Shown: piece after piece, positions 48,549 to 57,741 of the stretch
Numbering within the stretch: the stretch's first letter is position 1
Layout of the letters: every line of letters begins with the position of its first letter
NCBI GenBank assembly: GCA_963748545.1
Contig: CAVVJO010000035.1
Span: 372,001 to 436,000, forward strand
Origin: Roseiarcus sp963748545
GTDB taxonomy: Bacteria > Pseudomonadota > Alphaproteobacteria > Rhizobiales > Beijerinckiaceae
Length of the DNA stretch: 64,000 nucleotides
Direction of reading: 5' to 3'
Notes under the pieces: model-generated
What the model was told of the DNA's origin: nothing
Databases searched by the model: none
Seen by the model: the letters and a program-made list of their open reading frames with translations, nothing else
Made by a program: the position numbers and the translations under genes

Positions 48549-49454
48549 TCAGTCGACATAGGGTTCGAGGCGCGCCTTGAGACGCGGGGTGAGCCAATCC
48601 AGGATCACACGGAGCTTGACGGGCATGGGTTTGCGGTCCGCGTAAACGATATGGACAGGCAGAGGTTCGTTTTCGAACGAGTCCAGAATGACTTCGAGAC
48701 GGCCGGACCGTCTGGCGGCCTCCATCTTGTAGGACATGACGCGGGCGATGCCTGCGCCGCCGATCGCAGCCTCGACCGCGGCCTCCGAAGTGCTTACGGT
48801 CAATCTCGTTCGAATGGGCGCAGCGATGTCGCCATGGCGCCCGGCGAACCGCCAGAGGCGGGGCACCCCTATCTCGTCTACTGTGATGCATTCATGGTCC
48901 TGCAAGTCGTCGGGCGTCTCGGGACGTCCCCGAGCGGCCAGGTACTCGGGGCTGGCGCAGGCCACGACACGGACGGATCCGATTCGGATCGCAATCATGC
49001 TGCTGTCGGGCAGCAACCCAATCCGAATGGCGAGATCGATTCTGTTCTCGACCGGATTCAAGACGCGATCGCTGAGCAGAAGGCGCAAAGCGATTTCCGG
49101 ATAGAGGGTCTGGAACTCGCAAGACAGCGGCAGGAGGTGGAGATGGCCGAGGCCCCATGGAGCCGTTACGGTAAGATCGCCGCTCGGAGCGCGATGTTCG
49201 CCTGAGGCTTCTCTTTCGGCGTCGGCGACCTGCTCGAGGATGCGTTTGCAGGCCTCTATATAGGTCCGGCCCGCATCCGTTAGCGACAGATGGCGAGACG
49301 ATCTCTGGAACAGTTGCGTGTTCAGGCGCGCTTCGAGCTCGGAGAGCTTGCGACTGACGGTCGGGACGGGCATCCCGATGCGCCGCGCCGCCGCCGTCAG
49401 ACTGCCGGCGTCGGCGATCGCGACGATCACGGCCATCGACTGAATTCTGTCCAT
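48549..49454 (-). CDS. LysR-family transcriptional regulator
   Basis: 301 residues. The HTH at 1-60 (AIADAGSLTAAARRIGMPVPTVSRKLSELEARL) is followed by a LysR substrate domain with type-2 periplasmic-binding-protein fold (GDLTVTAPWGLGHLHLLP; VENRIDLAIRIG). It belongs to the CrgA/DmlR-like subgroup. It is divergent from an alpha/beta hydrolase cluster and has a perfect palindrome 32 bp before its start, so it probably controls both. Confidence 0.92.
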   Translation of the reverse strand: MDRIQSMAVIVAIADAGSLTAAARRIGMPVPTVSRKLSELEARLNTQLFQRSSRHLSLTDAGRTYIEACKRILEQVADAEREASGEHRAPSGDLTVTAPWGLGHLHLLPLSCEFQTLYPEIALRLLLSDRVLNPVENRIDLAIRIGLLPDSSMIAIRIGSVRVVACASPEYLAARGRPETPDDLQDHECITVDEIGVPRLWRFAGRHGDIAAPIRTRLTVSTSEAAVEAAIGGAGIARVMSYKMEAARRSGRLEVILDSFENEPLPVHIVYADRKPMPVKLRVILDWLTPRLKARLEPYVD

Positions 49455-49485
49455 GAAGCCGCTGTTCCGAACATTGAGAAGTTAC

Positions 49486-49500
49486 TTCTCGAAACTACCG
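49486..49500. promoter_or_regulatory. Palindrome upstream of lysR, candidate LysR operator
   Basis: Perfect inverted repeat GAGAAGT-T-ACTTCTC in the 208-bp space between the divergent LysR and hydrolase genes. LysR proteins bind short dyads containing T-N11-A upstream of their own gene. Confidence 0.5.
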
Positions 49501-49662
49501 AGTGCACACCGGGCTTGCAATCGTCTACGTCTTTCCCGGTTCGGTTCGTCCCTCGCATCCGGCGACAGCGCGATAACTAGAGTTCTCGCGACTTCCAGTT
49601 ACGGGTCAGTGCATCCCCGACACCATCTGACGCCAAGCCATTATGCCCCAGAGGCGACCTCT

Positions 49663-50658
49663 ATGTTCGCGCACACGACCAATTTCGGGAAGTCAAGACT
49701 TGCAACGCGGCGAAATGTTATCGTGGCCGCGGCCATGGGAACCGCTGCGCTCGTCAATTGGCCAAAGACGTGGGTCGCCGCGGGGACGTTGGCGGGAAGC
49801 GCACTGTCCACTCAAGAAGAAGGAGGACAGAGGGCCGGCACGGTCACAACCTCGGACGGAACGGAGATTTTCTACAAGGACTGGGGTTCCGGGCAGCCGA
49901 TCGTCTTCAGTCATGGCTGGCCTTTGTCGGCGGACGACTGGGACGCCCAGATGATCTTCTTCCTCAATCACGGTTATCGCGTCATCGCGCACGACCGGCG
50001 CGGACACGGGCGGTCGACGCAGACAAGCGACGGCCACGATATGGATCATTACGCAGACGACCTCGCGGCGGTGACGGCGCATCTCAATCTGAAGGACGCA
50101 ATCCACGTCGGCCATTCGACGGGCGGCGGGGAGGTGGTGCGCTATCTCGGGCGCCACGGCGGGAGCGGCGTGGCGAAGGCCGCAATCATCAGCGCAGTGC
50201 CCCCGCTGATGCTGAAAACGGCGGCCAATCCGGAAGGGATTCCGAAGCACGAGTACGACGGGCTGCGGGCGCAACTCGCTTCCAACCGGTCGCAACTTTA
50301 TCGCGATATTCCCTCGGGCCCCTTCTTCGGCTTCAACCGACCCGGCGTGAAGACGTCCGAGGCGCTCATCCAGAACTGGTGGCGTCAGGGCATGATGGGC
50401 GGCGCGAAGGCGCACTACGACGGCGTCGCCGCCCAGACTGAGACCGACTTCACCGAAGACCTCAAGAGGATCACGGTCCCGGTCCTGGTGATGCACAGCG
50501 AGGACGATCAACTCGTCCCCTACGCCAACCACGGACCCCTGACGGCGAAGCTCCTCAGGAACGGGACGCTCAAGACTTACAAGGATTTCCCCCACGGCAT
50601 GATCACCACGCATGCGGACACGATCAACGCCGATCTTCTCGCTTTCATGACAGCCTGA
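49663..50658 (+). CDS. Alpha/beta hydrolase (non-heme chloroperoxidase-like), exported
   Basis: 331 residues from ATG 49663. The leader has twin arginines, ATRRNVIVAAAMGTAAL, and runs to about residue 55, so the protein is probably sent out by Tat. The hydrolase domain has HGWPLSADDWDAQM, the nucleophile Ser in GHSTGGGEVVRYL, Asp in HSEDDQLVP and His in FPHGMITTHAD, matching the cofactor-free haloperoxidase/esterase group. The next gene is a close copy without a leader. The frame extends upstream to 49453, but that part is not hydrolase-like. Confidence 0.85.
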   Translation: MFAHTTNFGKSRLATRRNVIVAAAMGTAALVNWPKTWVAAGTLAGSALSTQEEGGQRAGTVTTSDGTEIFYKDWGSGQPIVFSHGWPLSADDWDAQMIFFLNHGYRVIAHDRRGHGRSTQTSDGHDMDHYADDLAAVTAHLNLKDAIHVGHSTGGGEVVRYLGRHGGSGVAKAAIISAVPPLMLKTAANPEGIPKHEYDGLRAQLASNRSQLYRDIPSGPFFGFNRPGVKTSEALIQNWWRQGMMGGAKAHYDGVAAQTETDFTEDLKRITVPVLVMHSEDDQLVPYANHGPLTAKLLRNGTLKTYKDFPHGMITTHADTINADLLAFMTA

Positions 50659-50701
50659 GCAAACCCCCGCTTCTGTTCCCGCAACATTGGGAGTTCCGGT
50701 A

Positions 50702-51526
50702 ATGAGCACCATTCAGACGAAGGACGGCGTTGAGATCTTCTACAAGGATTGGGGCAAGGGGCAGCCGATTGTGTTCAGTCACGGCTGGCCGCTTTCGGCC
50801 GACGACTGGGATGCGCAACTCCTCTTCTTCCTCAATCGCGGCTATCGCGTCATCGCGCACGACCGCCGCGGCCACGGCCGGTCGGCCCAGGTGGGCGACG
50901 GCCACGACATGGACCACTACGCCGACGACCTGGCCGCGCTCACCGCGCATCTCGATCTCAAGGACGCCATCCACGTCGGCCATTCGACCGGCGGCGGGGA
51001 GGTCGTGCACTATCTTGCGAGGCACGGCGAGAGCCGCGTCGCGAAGGCCGCGATCATCAGCGCGGTGCCCCCGCTCATGGTGAAGACGGAAGCAAACCCA
51101 AAGGGCACGCCCAAGGAGGTGTTCGACGGGTTCCAGGCGGCGCTCGCGGCGAACCGGTCGCAGTTCTACCTCGATATCGCATCCGGGCCGTTCTACGGCT
51201 TCAACCGACCGGGCGTGAAGACCCTGGAGTCAGCTGTCCGAAACTGGTGGCGTCAGGGCATGACCGGCGGCGCCAAGGCCCACTACGACGGCATCGTCGC
51301 CTTTTCGCAGACCGACTTCACCGAAGACCTCAAGAAGATCACTGTGCCTGTACTCGTGATGCACAGCGAGGACGACCAGATCGTTCCCTACGTCGCAGCC
51401 GGTCCGCTGTCAGCGAAGCTGCTCAAGAACGGAACGCTCAAGACCTACAAGGATTTCCCGCACGGCATGATCACAACGCAGGCGGACACGGTCAACGCCG
51501 AGTTGCTCGCCTTCATCAAAGCCTGA
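50702..51526 (+). CDS. Alpha/beta hydrolase (non-heme chloroperoxidase-like), cytoplasmic paralogue
   Basis: 274 residues, with a close match to the preceding gene along the whole domain (FSHGWPLSADDWDAQ, GHSTGGGEVV, HSEDDQIVPY, FPHGMITT). It has no signal peptide and starts directly at the domain (MSTIQTKDGVEIFYKDWG). The two genes are 43 bp apart and look like a tandem duplication in which one copy has, or kept, an export signal. GGGAG precedes the ATG. Confidence 0.88.
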   Translation: MSTIQTKDGVEIFYKDWGKGQPIVFSHGWPLSADDWDAQLLFFLNRGYRVIAHDRRGHGRSAQVGDGHDMDHYADDLAALTAHLDLKDAIHVGHSTGGGEVVHYLARHGESRVAKAAIISAVPPLMVKTEANPKGTPKEVFDGFQAALAANRSQFYLDIASGPFYGFNRPGVKTLESAVRNWWRQGMTGGAKAHYDGIVAFSQTDFTEDLKKITVPVLVMHSEDDQIVPYVAAGPLSAKLLKNGTLKTYKDFPHGMITTQADTVNAELLAFIKA

Positions 51527-51610
51527 CAAGCGCCCGCTCCTTTGTCGAACGAGGTCCGCTCCGGCCCTGCCGGGCGCGGCAATGAGACTTCGCGACTGAA
51601 CGCCAAGAGA

Positions 51611-52612
51611 ATGGAGACCCTCGTGTCGATTTCTTCCCTCCGCTCCGCGAGCCTCGCACTTGTGGCGACGTTGATGGGCTCGACGGCCCCTCTCGAAGCG
51701 GCGCGAGCCGACGCGGCGGCCTGCGCCTGGGATCGCGCGGCCATTCCGGTCGTTCACTACCGCACCGATAAGATCGATGGCGTCGACGTCTTCTATCGCG
51801 AGGCCGGCCCGGCGGGCGCGCCGACCGTGCTGCTGCTGCACGGGTTTCCGACGTCGTCACACATGTTCCGCAATCTGATCCCGGCGCTTGCCGACCGCTA
51901 CCATGTGATCGCGCCGGACTATCCGGGTTTCGGCGAAAGCGGCGCCCCAGACCACAAGACGTTCGCCTACACGTTCGGCCACTACGCCGACATCGTCGAC
52001 AAGCTGGCGACCGACCTCGGCGTCAACCGCTACGCGATCTACCTCATGGATTATGGCGCTCCGGTCGGCTACCGGCTCGCGCTCAAGCATCCCGAGCGAG
52101 TGAGCGCGCTCATCATCCAGAACGGCAACGCCTACGAGGAAGGCCTCAAGGCGTTTTGGGATCCGATCAAGGCCTACTGGGCCGACGGATCGGAGGCTCA
52201 TAGGGAGGCTATCGGCGTCCTGGTCGCGCCGGAAACCACAAAGTTCCAGTACACGGACGGCGTCGCCGACGTGTCGAGGATCGACCCGGACAACTGGGGC
52301 CACGATCAGCCGTTGCTCGATCGTCCCGGCAACAAGGACATCCAGCTCGACCTTTTCCTCGACTACGGAACCAATGTCCCGCTCTATCCGAAATTCCAGG
52401 CGTTTTTTCGCGAACGCAAGCCGCCAACGCTGATCGTCTGGGGCAAGAACGACAAGATCTTTCCTGCCGACGGGGCGACGCCCTACCTGCGCGATCTCCC
52501 GGACGCGGAGCTCCATCTCATCGACACCGGCCACTTCGCGCTCGAGGACAAGGCGGATGAGATGGTCCCGCTGATCCGCGATTTTCTGTGCCGCAAGCTC
52601 GCGTCCGGTTGA
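51611..52612 (+). CDS. Alpha/beta hydrolase with Asp nucleophile (haloalkane-dehalogenase/epoxide-hydrolase-like), exported
   Basis: 333 residues from ATG 51611. A signal peptide (LRSASLALVATLMGSTAPLEAARA) precedes the hydrolase domain. The oxyanion turn is LLHGFPTSSHMFRNL, and the nucleophile position reads Asp in YLMDYGAPVGYRLA, the haloalkane-dehalogenase/epoxide-hydrolase type rather than Ser. The acid is near GKNDKIFPADG and the His is in DTGHFALEDK. Not a close copy of the two preceding hydrolases. The true substrate is unknown. Confidence 0.83.
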   Translation: METLVSISSLRSASLALVATLMGSTAPLEAARADAAACAWDRAAIPVVHYRTDKIDGVDVFYREAGPAGAPTVLLLHGFPTSSHMFRNLIPALADRYHVIAPDYPGFGESGAPDHKTFAYTFGHYADIVDKLATDLGVNRYAIYLMDYGAPVGYRLALKHPERVSALIIQNGNAYEEGLKAFWDPIKAYWADGSEAHREAIGVLVAPETTKFQYTDGVADVSRIDPDNWGHDQPLLDRPGNKDIQLDLFLDYGTNVPLYPKFQAFFRERKPPTLIVWGKNDKIFPADGATPYLRDLPDAELHLIDTGHFALEDKADEMVPLIRDFLCRKLASG

Positions 52613-52625
52613 GCAGGGGGCGGCA

Positions 52626-53060
52626 ATGACGGCATGGCTCCTGTCCACGGTCGCCATGGCGTTGGGCGCATCCGCGCCGGGCCTTCGGACGCTGACGGCA
52701 AGGGAGGTTCGCGGGTCCGCCGGCGTCGTCCCACTCGCAAACGAGCCGCCGGCGAAGATCGTCATCGACGCGCCGCTGCCCGACCCGCTCGCCCGCGGTC
52801 TGGTGGTGATCCAGTATCGGACCGAGAATCTTCGAATCCTGCCGGTCTACGGTCCGCGCGCCCTCGACGTCTCCCCGCGTGTCGGACATCTCCATGTGAC
52901 CGTCGATGACGCCCCCTGGCACTGGGTCGACGCCAGCGGCGAGCCTCTCATCATTCAGGGCCTTCCGTCCGGACCCCACCGGGTCCTGATCCAGCTTGCC
53001 GATCCAACGCACCGTGTGATCGACCAGGCGACGGTCGAGCTGGTGATCCCGCCGAAATGA
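52626..53060 (+). CDS. DUF6130-like protein
   Basis: 144 residues: a short leader-like start (WLLSTVAMALGASAPG), then a beta-rich domain with PRVGHLHVTVDDAPWHWVDASGEPLII and GLPSGPHRVLIQLADPTH. This pattern fits a small family I know as DUF6130, function unknown, found near hydrolases and beta-lactamase-fold proteins. The many His residues in GHLHVTVDDAPWHW could bind metal. It is 13 bp after the preceding gene and so in the same operon. Confidence 0.65.
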   Translation: MTAWLLSTVAMALGASAPGLRTLTAREVRGSAGVVPLANEPPAKIVIDAPLPDPLARGLVVIQYRTENLRILPVYGPRALDVSPRVGHLHVTVDDAPWHWVDASGEPLIIQGLPSGPHRVLIQLADPTHRVIDQATVELVIPPK

Positions 53061-53124
53061 CGTCGGCATCCCGGCCGCAGCCGCTGCGGCCGGCGAGGCC
53101 TCTTGCGACAGAGGAGCCAAACCC

Positions 53125-54096
53125 ATGACGACCAGCACGTTTTCCGCCCCGTCGAGGCGCGGCTTTTGCCTCTGCTGTATCGGCGCCGCCGGCTTCGCTT
53201 CGACCGGCGGCTGGCTCTCGCCCCGCCAGGCCTACGCGGAGGCGCGCGGCATCGTCACCCTGATCAAGGATAGCGCCGCAGTTTCGCCCATCGCGGTCCA
53301 CAAGGTTCGAGACAACCTCTTCGTGCTCGAAGGCTCGGGCGGCAACGTCGCCGTGCTCACCGGCCCCGACGGCAAGGTCCTGATCGACGCCGGAATCAGC
53401 GTTTCGCGGCCGCAAATGACGAAGGCGCTCGCTGAGCTTGGCGCCGATCCGGTCACGCATCTTGTCAACACCCACTGGCACTTCGATCACGCCGATGGCA
53501 ATGTTTGGCTGAATTCCATCGGCGCGAAGATCATCGCGCAGGAGAATACGCGGAAGTATCTCTCGCAGGTCCAGCGCGTCGAGGATTGGGATTACAATTT
53601 CCTGGCCTTGCCGCCCAACGGACTCCCGACAGAAGTATTCGCGAACGAGCACGCGCTGAAGCTCAATGGCGCGTCGATCGCCCTGAAACATTACGGCCCC
53701 GCTCATACGGACAGCGACATCTCCGTCACCTTCGGCGAGGCCGACGTCGTGCACGTCGGCGACACGTTCTGGAACGGCGTCTACCCATTCATCGACTATT
53801 CGACCGGCGGCAGCATCGACGGCACGATTGCGGCGTGCGACGCCAATCTCGCCGCGACCACCGACAAGACGATCATCATTCCCGGACACGGAAGGCCGGT
53901 GAGCAACAAGGCCGAGCTTCAGGAATTCCGCGACATGCTTGTAGCCGTCCGCGAGACCGTGGCGACGCTCAAAAAGAAAGGCATGACGCGGGACGAAACG
54001 GTTGCAGCCAAGCCGACCGCCGCCTTCGACGCCAAATTTGGCGCCTTCGTCATCGACCCCCCTTTCTTCACCCGACTCGTTTATGAGGGCGTGTGA
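53125..54096 (+). CDS. Metallo-beta-lactamase-fold hydrolase, Tat-exported
   Basis: 323 residues. The leader SRRGFCLCCIGAAGFASTGGW has twin arginines and so looks Tat-type; cleavage is probably near AYAEA. The metal-binding motif is THWHFDHADG (residues about 115-124), with further ligands in GPAHTDSD and IIPGHGRPV. This is an MBL-fold hydrolase, probably acting on a lactone or thioester; true beta-lactamase activity cannot be claimed. Same strand and theme (exported hydrolases) as its neighbours. Confidence 0.87.
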   Translation: MTTSTFSAPSRRGFCLCCIGAAGFASTGGWLSPRQAYAEARGIVTLIKDSAAVSPIAVHKVRDNLFVLEGSGGNVAVLTGPDGKVLIDAGISVSRPQMTKALAELGADPVTHLVNTHWHFDHADGNVWLNSIGAKIIAQENTRKYLSQVQRVEDWDYNFLALPPNGLPTEVFANEHALKLNGASIALKHYGPAHTDSDISVTFGEADVVHVGDTFWNGVYPFIDYSTGGSIDGTIAACDANLAATTDKTIIIPGHGRPVSNKAELQEFRDMLVAVRETVATLKKKGMTRDETVAAKPTAAFDAKFGAFVIDPPFFTRLVYEGV

Positions 54097-54127
54097 TGGG
54101 ATCGCCCCCGCACAGAGGCCGGGCCTG

Positions 54128-55102
54128 ATGCGCTTGCTGATCGCGCCCGCCTCGTTGTTCGGAATCGTCTTGGGCGTGTCGGGGCTCGGCGGAGCATGGA
54201 GGCTTGCCGCCCGGACGTGGGGACTGCCGACACTCGTTGGCGAGTCGTTGATGCTGTGCGGCGGCGCGATCTGGGCGTGTCTCGCTGTCCTCTATCTCGC
54301 CAAGTGGGCGTTCGCGCGCAAAGACGCGATCGCCGAAGCCGAGCACCCGGTGCAGTGCTGCTTCGTGGGGCTGGTCGGCGTCTCGACCGTGCTCGTCGGG
54401 CTTGCGGCCTTTCCCTATAACGTGTTCGCCGCAATTGCTCTCGTGTTGCTGGGCGCGGCGCTAACCCTGATATTCGCGCTCTGGCGAACCGGGAGGCTGT
54501 GGCGCGGCGAACGCGACCTCGCCGCCACCACTCCGGTCCTCTATCTGCCCCTGGTCGCGGGCGCGTTCGTCACCGCCACGGCTCTGGCGACGATCGGATA
54601 TCCGGACTGGGGACAGCTGGCGTTCGGCGCCGGATTCTTCTCTTGGCTCGCGATCGAGTTGGTTCTGCTGCACCGGCTTTACACCGGGCCCGCGTTGTCG
54701 CCCCCGCTGCGCCCGACCTTGGGCATCCAGCTTGCGCCCCCCGCGGTCGGCGCCATCGCCTACTTGAGCGTGTCCTCCGGCGTCCCCGATGTCCTCGCCC
54801 ATGCGATGACCGGCTACGCGCTGTTGCAGGCGCTCTTGCTCGTCCGGATGCTGCCGTGGATCCTCGAGCAGCCCTTTTCGCCGTCCTACTGGGCCTTCAC
54901 GTTCGGCGCCACGGCGCTCGCCGCTACGCCCTTGCGGATGATGGAGCGCGGCGAAGCTGGCGCCGTCGCGGTCCTCGCGCCGTACCTGTTCGTGGCCGCG
55001 AACCTGGTCGTCGGCTTGATCGCCGTCGTCTCGGTCCTGAAACTGACGGCGTGGCTCTGGTCACGCTTGACAGGCCCGCAACTTCGTCAGGACCCCGCCT
55101 GA
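54128..55102 (+). CDS. TehA/SLAC1 family transporter
   Basis: 324-residue membrane protein with about ten hydrophobic helices, e.g. LIAPASLFGIVLGVSGLGGAW, VFAAIALVLLGAALTLIFAL, LVVGLIAVVSVLKLTAWLW. The first helix PASLFGIVLG and the conserved Phe/Gly spacing match the tellurite-resistance/C4-dicarboxylate (TDT) channel family. The start is ATG 54128, which fits TehA's N-terminus; ATG 54083, overlapping the previous gene, is an alternative. It may pass an organic anion made by the nearby hydrolases; that is speculation. Confidence 0.83.
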   Translation: MRLLIAPASLFGIVLGVSGLGGAWRLAARTWGLPTLVGESLMLCGGAIWACLAVLYLAKWAFARKDAIAEAEHPVQCCFVGLVGVSTVLVGLAAFPYNVFAAIALVLLGAALTLIFALWRTGRLWRGERDLAATTPVLYLPLVAGAFVTATALATIGYPDWGQLAFGAGFFSWLAIELVLLHRLYTGPALSPPLRPTLGIQLAPPAVGAIAYLSVSSGVPDVLAHAMTGYALLQALLLVRMLPWILEQPFSPSYWAFTFGATALAATPLRMMERGEAGAVAVLAPYLFVAANLVVGLIAVVSVLKLTAWLWSRLTGPQLRQDPA

Positions 55103-55169
55103 GCCGATCACGCCGTCTGGCCCGACTCGCGGGGTCGGGCGCCCGAACTGAGACATTGGAGACGAAGCC

Positions 55170-55919
55170 ATGGGAAAGCTCGACGGAAAGGTCGCCGTGA
55201 TCACCGGCGCGAACAGCGGCATCGGCCTTGCCTCGGCGAAGCTCTTCGCCGCGGAGGGCGCACGGGTGTTCATGACCGGGCGACGAAAGGGAGAGCTCGA
55301 CGCCGCCGTCGCTGAGGTCGGCGCCCAAGCGCGGGGAGTTCCCGGCGACGTCGCCAGCCTCGCCGATCTCGACCGGCTCTTCGCCATCGTGAAGGCAGAG
55401 GCCGGAGCGATCGACATCCTGTTCGCCAACGCGGGCGGCGGCGATTTCGCCGCCCTTGGGGACATCACGGAAGACCATTTCGACCGGACCTTCGCCACCA
55501 ACGTGAAGGGAACGCTTTTTACCGTGCAGAAGGCTCTCCCTCTCCTCAAGGACGGCGCCTCGATCATCCTGACCGGTTCGACCGCCGGCTCCACGGGCAT
55601 CCCGGCCTTCAGCGTCTATTGCGCAACCAAGGCCGCCATCCGCAGCTTCGCCCGCAGTTGGATCCTCGACCTCGCGCCCCGCAAGATTTGGGTCAACGTG
55701 CTCGCGCCCGGCGCCACCGCGACGCCCGGCTGGCGCGGGCTTTCGAAAACGCCGGAGGGGCTTGGCGAGATGATCAGGCTCGTGGAGACCACAACGCCTT
55801 TGGGTCGCCTGGGAGAGCCGCACGAGATCGCAAGCGCAGCGCTCTTTCTGGCCTCCGACGACAGCAGCTTCGTTACCGGCGTCGAGCTTTTCGTCGATGG
55901 CGGCTCTGCTCAAATATAG
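55170..55919 (+). CDS. SDR family oxidoreductase
   Basis: 249-residue classical short-chain dehydrogenase. The NAD(P) motif TGANSGIG is at residues 12-19, NAG near 88, catalytic Ser in LTGSTAG and the YxxxK pair in SVYCATKAAIRSFAR near 154. VTGVELFVDGGSAQI is the usual C-terminus. Substrate unknown. Last gene of this plus-strand block; converges with the isoprenoid-type operon. Confidence 0.9.
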   Translation: MGKLDGKVAVITGANSGIGLASAKLFAAEGARVFMTGRRKGELDAAVAEVGAQARGVPGDVASLADLDRLFAIVKAEAGAIDILFANAGGGDFAALGDITEDHFDRTFATNVKGTLFTVQKALPLLKDGASIILTGSTAGSTGIPAFSVYCATKAAIRSFARSWILDLAPRKIWVNVLAPGATATPGWRGLSKTPEGLGEMIRLVETTTPLGRLGEPHEIASAALFLASDDSSFVTGVELFVDGGSAQI

Positions 55920-55998
55920 GCGGGGACGCAAGTTCGGCCACTCGCCACTCGCCATGCGCCATAAGGAAGGCTCCAAGCCGCGCGCCCTCCCGCATCGC

Positions 55999-56410
55999 TT
56001 ACCCATGCACCCATTCGCGGTAGCGTTCGAAGAGCTGTGAGAAGCTGCGCAAACGCGCCGCGCCATCCAAAAAAATGGATGTGGATTTCGGCTACTCGCA
56101 ACAGCGAGTCGCTATCCCCCTTGATCGTCACCCGATCTTCGGCGAGCAACGTCTCCAGCATCGCAGTCCCATCGATCAGGCGGACCACGTCGGAGGCGCT
56201 CAGGCTTGCCTGCAAGGTCACCCTCTGGTCCTGCGAATCGGCTTCGACATAAAGGTCGCGCCCGTCCGAAGTCGCCAGGAGGATTTCGTCGTCGATGATG
56301 TAACGGCTCGGCGCGGCCTTCATTCGGCGCGCGATTTCAGAATAATGCCGAGGCGCCTCGTCCGCGAGCCGCGCCAGGGCGATTGCGGCGAATTCTCGAT
56401 TAGAGGCCAA
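55999..56410 (-). CDS. SCP2-like lipid-binding protein (frameshifted in the A-run at 56069)
   Basis: About 136 residues. The segment DEILLATSDGRDLYVEADSQDQ..LQASLSASDVVRLIDGTAMLETLLAEDRVTIKGDSDSLL resembles the sterol-carrier-protein-2 fold, which holds a lipid. As written, the frame runs into the neighbouring SDR gene with an unnatural tail. Dropping one T of the seven-T run (plus-strand A-run 56069-56075) gives HFLDGAARLRSFSQLFERYREWVHG and a stop at 55999-56001. The best start is TTG 56410, overlapping the preceding stop; ATG 56323 is also possible. Last gene of a nine-gene operon. Confidence 0.6.
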
Positions 56411-57476
56411 GCGTAACCCGGGGCAAGCGAACGGTGCGGCCGGCGCCGGCGAGCTCCGCGAAGGCGCCCCGCTCGAACAGGATCTTTCGCCCGTCAATCT
56501 CGCCGCTGACGCTGTAGGTCCCGACGAGCTCGGAGACCGCGGTATGCGCGGAGTCGCCAGGATGGGGGATCAGGAGCTGAATCGCGTGGCGCACATTGCA
56601 ATCGATTCTGAGCTTGTCGGCCCCGTCGAGGGCGTCGACGGACAGGCGCTCCGGCACATGGGAGACGCGGCCAGGATTAAGCAGCGCCATGACGCCGGGA
56701 ACCCGCGGCGTGAAGCCGTCGAAACGTCCAAAGGTCTCCAGCGTCACCGCCTCGTCGAGGAAGACGTGCGTCAAGCGCTCGCCTCGCCACACCATCAGAA
56801 CGAGTTCGGTCTGCGCGGTCGCGCGGGACGCGTCGGTAACCTGGCCAAAAACGACCGCCACCTCTTCGCCATCAGGGCCGCCGGGCGGCTCCAGGAGATA
56901 TCCCCAATTCCAGCCAAGATCTCGGCTCCAGTCCCAGGCGCCCCAATTGTGGTCATGGTATCCAAGGACATGGCGAAGGTCGTACGCGCGCCCTTCGATC
57001 TTGAGGCGGCCATCGACGTAGAGCCGCGGCACGATAAACGTGTTGATGAAGCCGCCCATGTTTTCGATGCGTACGGCCTCGGCGCTTGGGGTCCAGACCG
57101 CGTCGATCTCCACCGAGCGGTCGCGAAGCGCCGCGACGACACGATAGGCGCCGTCCTGAAAGATGACGGCGCTGGCGCCGATCGCCAGACCGATCTGCCC
57201 GGGCGTAAAGCGCGCCTCTTCTGGGCCAAGCACGTTCATCGTTCCGCGCCAACCGTGTTCGGCCTCGTGGGTGACAAGGGATAGGCCGCAGCGGCCGCGC
57301 TCCTGGTCATGGATATCGCCGGAAAGCGCCAGATTGACGATGCCGCATACGCCGGCATTGTCGTCGCCGAAAGTGAAATGATGCCATTCGCTGTACTTCT
57401 GATCGCGCAAGTCCTGCTCGCTCGGGCGGGACAGCGCGTCGAACGTATAGTCGCGTCGGGCGAAGTTCAGTTTCAC
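56400..57476 (-). CDS. CrtC/AttH-like (hydroxyneurosporene synthase/Diels-Alderase family) protein
   Basis: 358-residue protein with a double-lipocalin look. The motif LGYHDHNWGAWDWSRDL near residue 172 is the signature of the CrtC/AttH group, which includes carotenoid 1,2-hydratase and fungal Diels-Alderases. SEWHHFTFGDDNAGVCGIVN is also family-like. No signal peptide. It starts at GTG 57476, four bases after the upstream stop. In an operon with isoprenoid synthesis genes it probably acts on a polyprenyl or terpene product; the exact reaction cannot be inferred. Confidence 0.72.
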   Translation of the reverse strand: MKLNFARRDYTFDALSRPSEQDLRDQKYSEWHHFTFGDDNAGVCGIVNLALSGDIHDQERGRCGLSLVTHEAEHGWRGTMNVLGPEEARFTPGQIGLAIGASAVIFQDGAYRVVAALRDRSVEIDAVWTPSAEAVRIENMGGFINTFIVPRLYVDGRLKIEGRAYDLRHVLGYHDHNWGAWDWSRDLGWNWGYLLEPPGGPDGEEVAVVFGQVTDASRATAQTELVLMVWRGERLTHVFLDEAVTLETFGRFDGFTPRVPGVMALLNPGRVSHVPERLSVDALDGADKLRIDCNVRHAIQLLIPHPGDSAHTAVSELVGTYSVSGEIDGRKILFERGAFAELAGAGRTVRLPRVTLGL

Positions 57477-57480
57477 GTCG

Positions 57481-57741
57481 TCATCGCAGCAATTGACGAC
57501 CGGTCAGAGGCCGCGCGGGGCGCCTGACGCTCGGCGCGGGCGTCGGCGCGATCGGCGCAGCCGCCACCGGCAGCAGGAGATCCAACAAAAGACGGATTTC
57601 GGCTCGGCGCTGGCGATAGAAAAACTCGGGGTCGACCAGCGCGCCGAGCGCGCCCTCGTCGGGCATGAGGTCCCGGGCCAGAACCAGGAAATCATTGCGC
57701 AACGACGGTTCGATCGAGATCACCGGGACCTCGAGGCTCAT
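57481..57741 (-). CDS. Hypothetical protein (86 aa)
   Basis: 86 residues, not recognised. Residues 10-55 look helical (LRNDFLVLARDLMPDEG; RQRRAEIRLLLDLLLPVAAA), followed by a Pro/Ala/Arg tail. It overlaps the preceding gene by four bases (ATGA) and is followed by the CrtC-like gene after four bases, so it is certainly part of the operon. It has no signal peptide. Confidence 0.6.
   Translation of the reverse strand: MSLEVPVISIEPSLRNDFLVLARDLMPDEGALGALVDPEFFYRQRRAEIRLLLDLLLPVAAAPIAPTPAPSVRRPARPLTGRQLLR

Noticed and set aside
54128..55102. Calling the TehA-like protein a tellurite-resistance gene
   Set aside because: The family contains channels for many anions; nothing nearby (no tehB) supports tellurite resistance.
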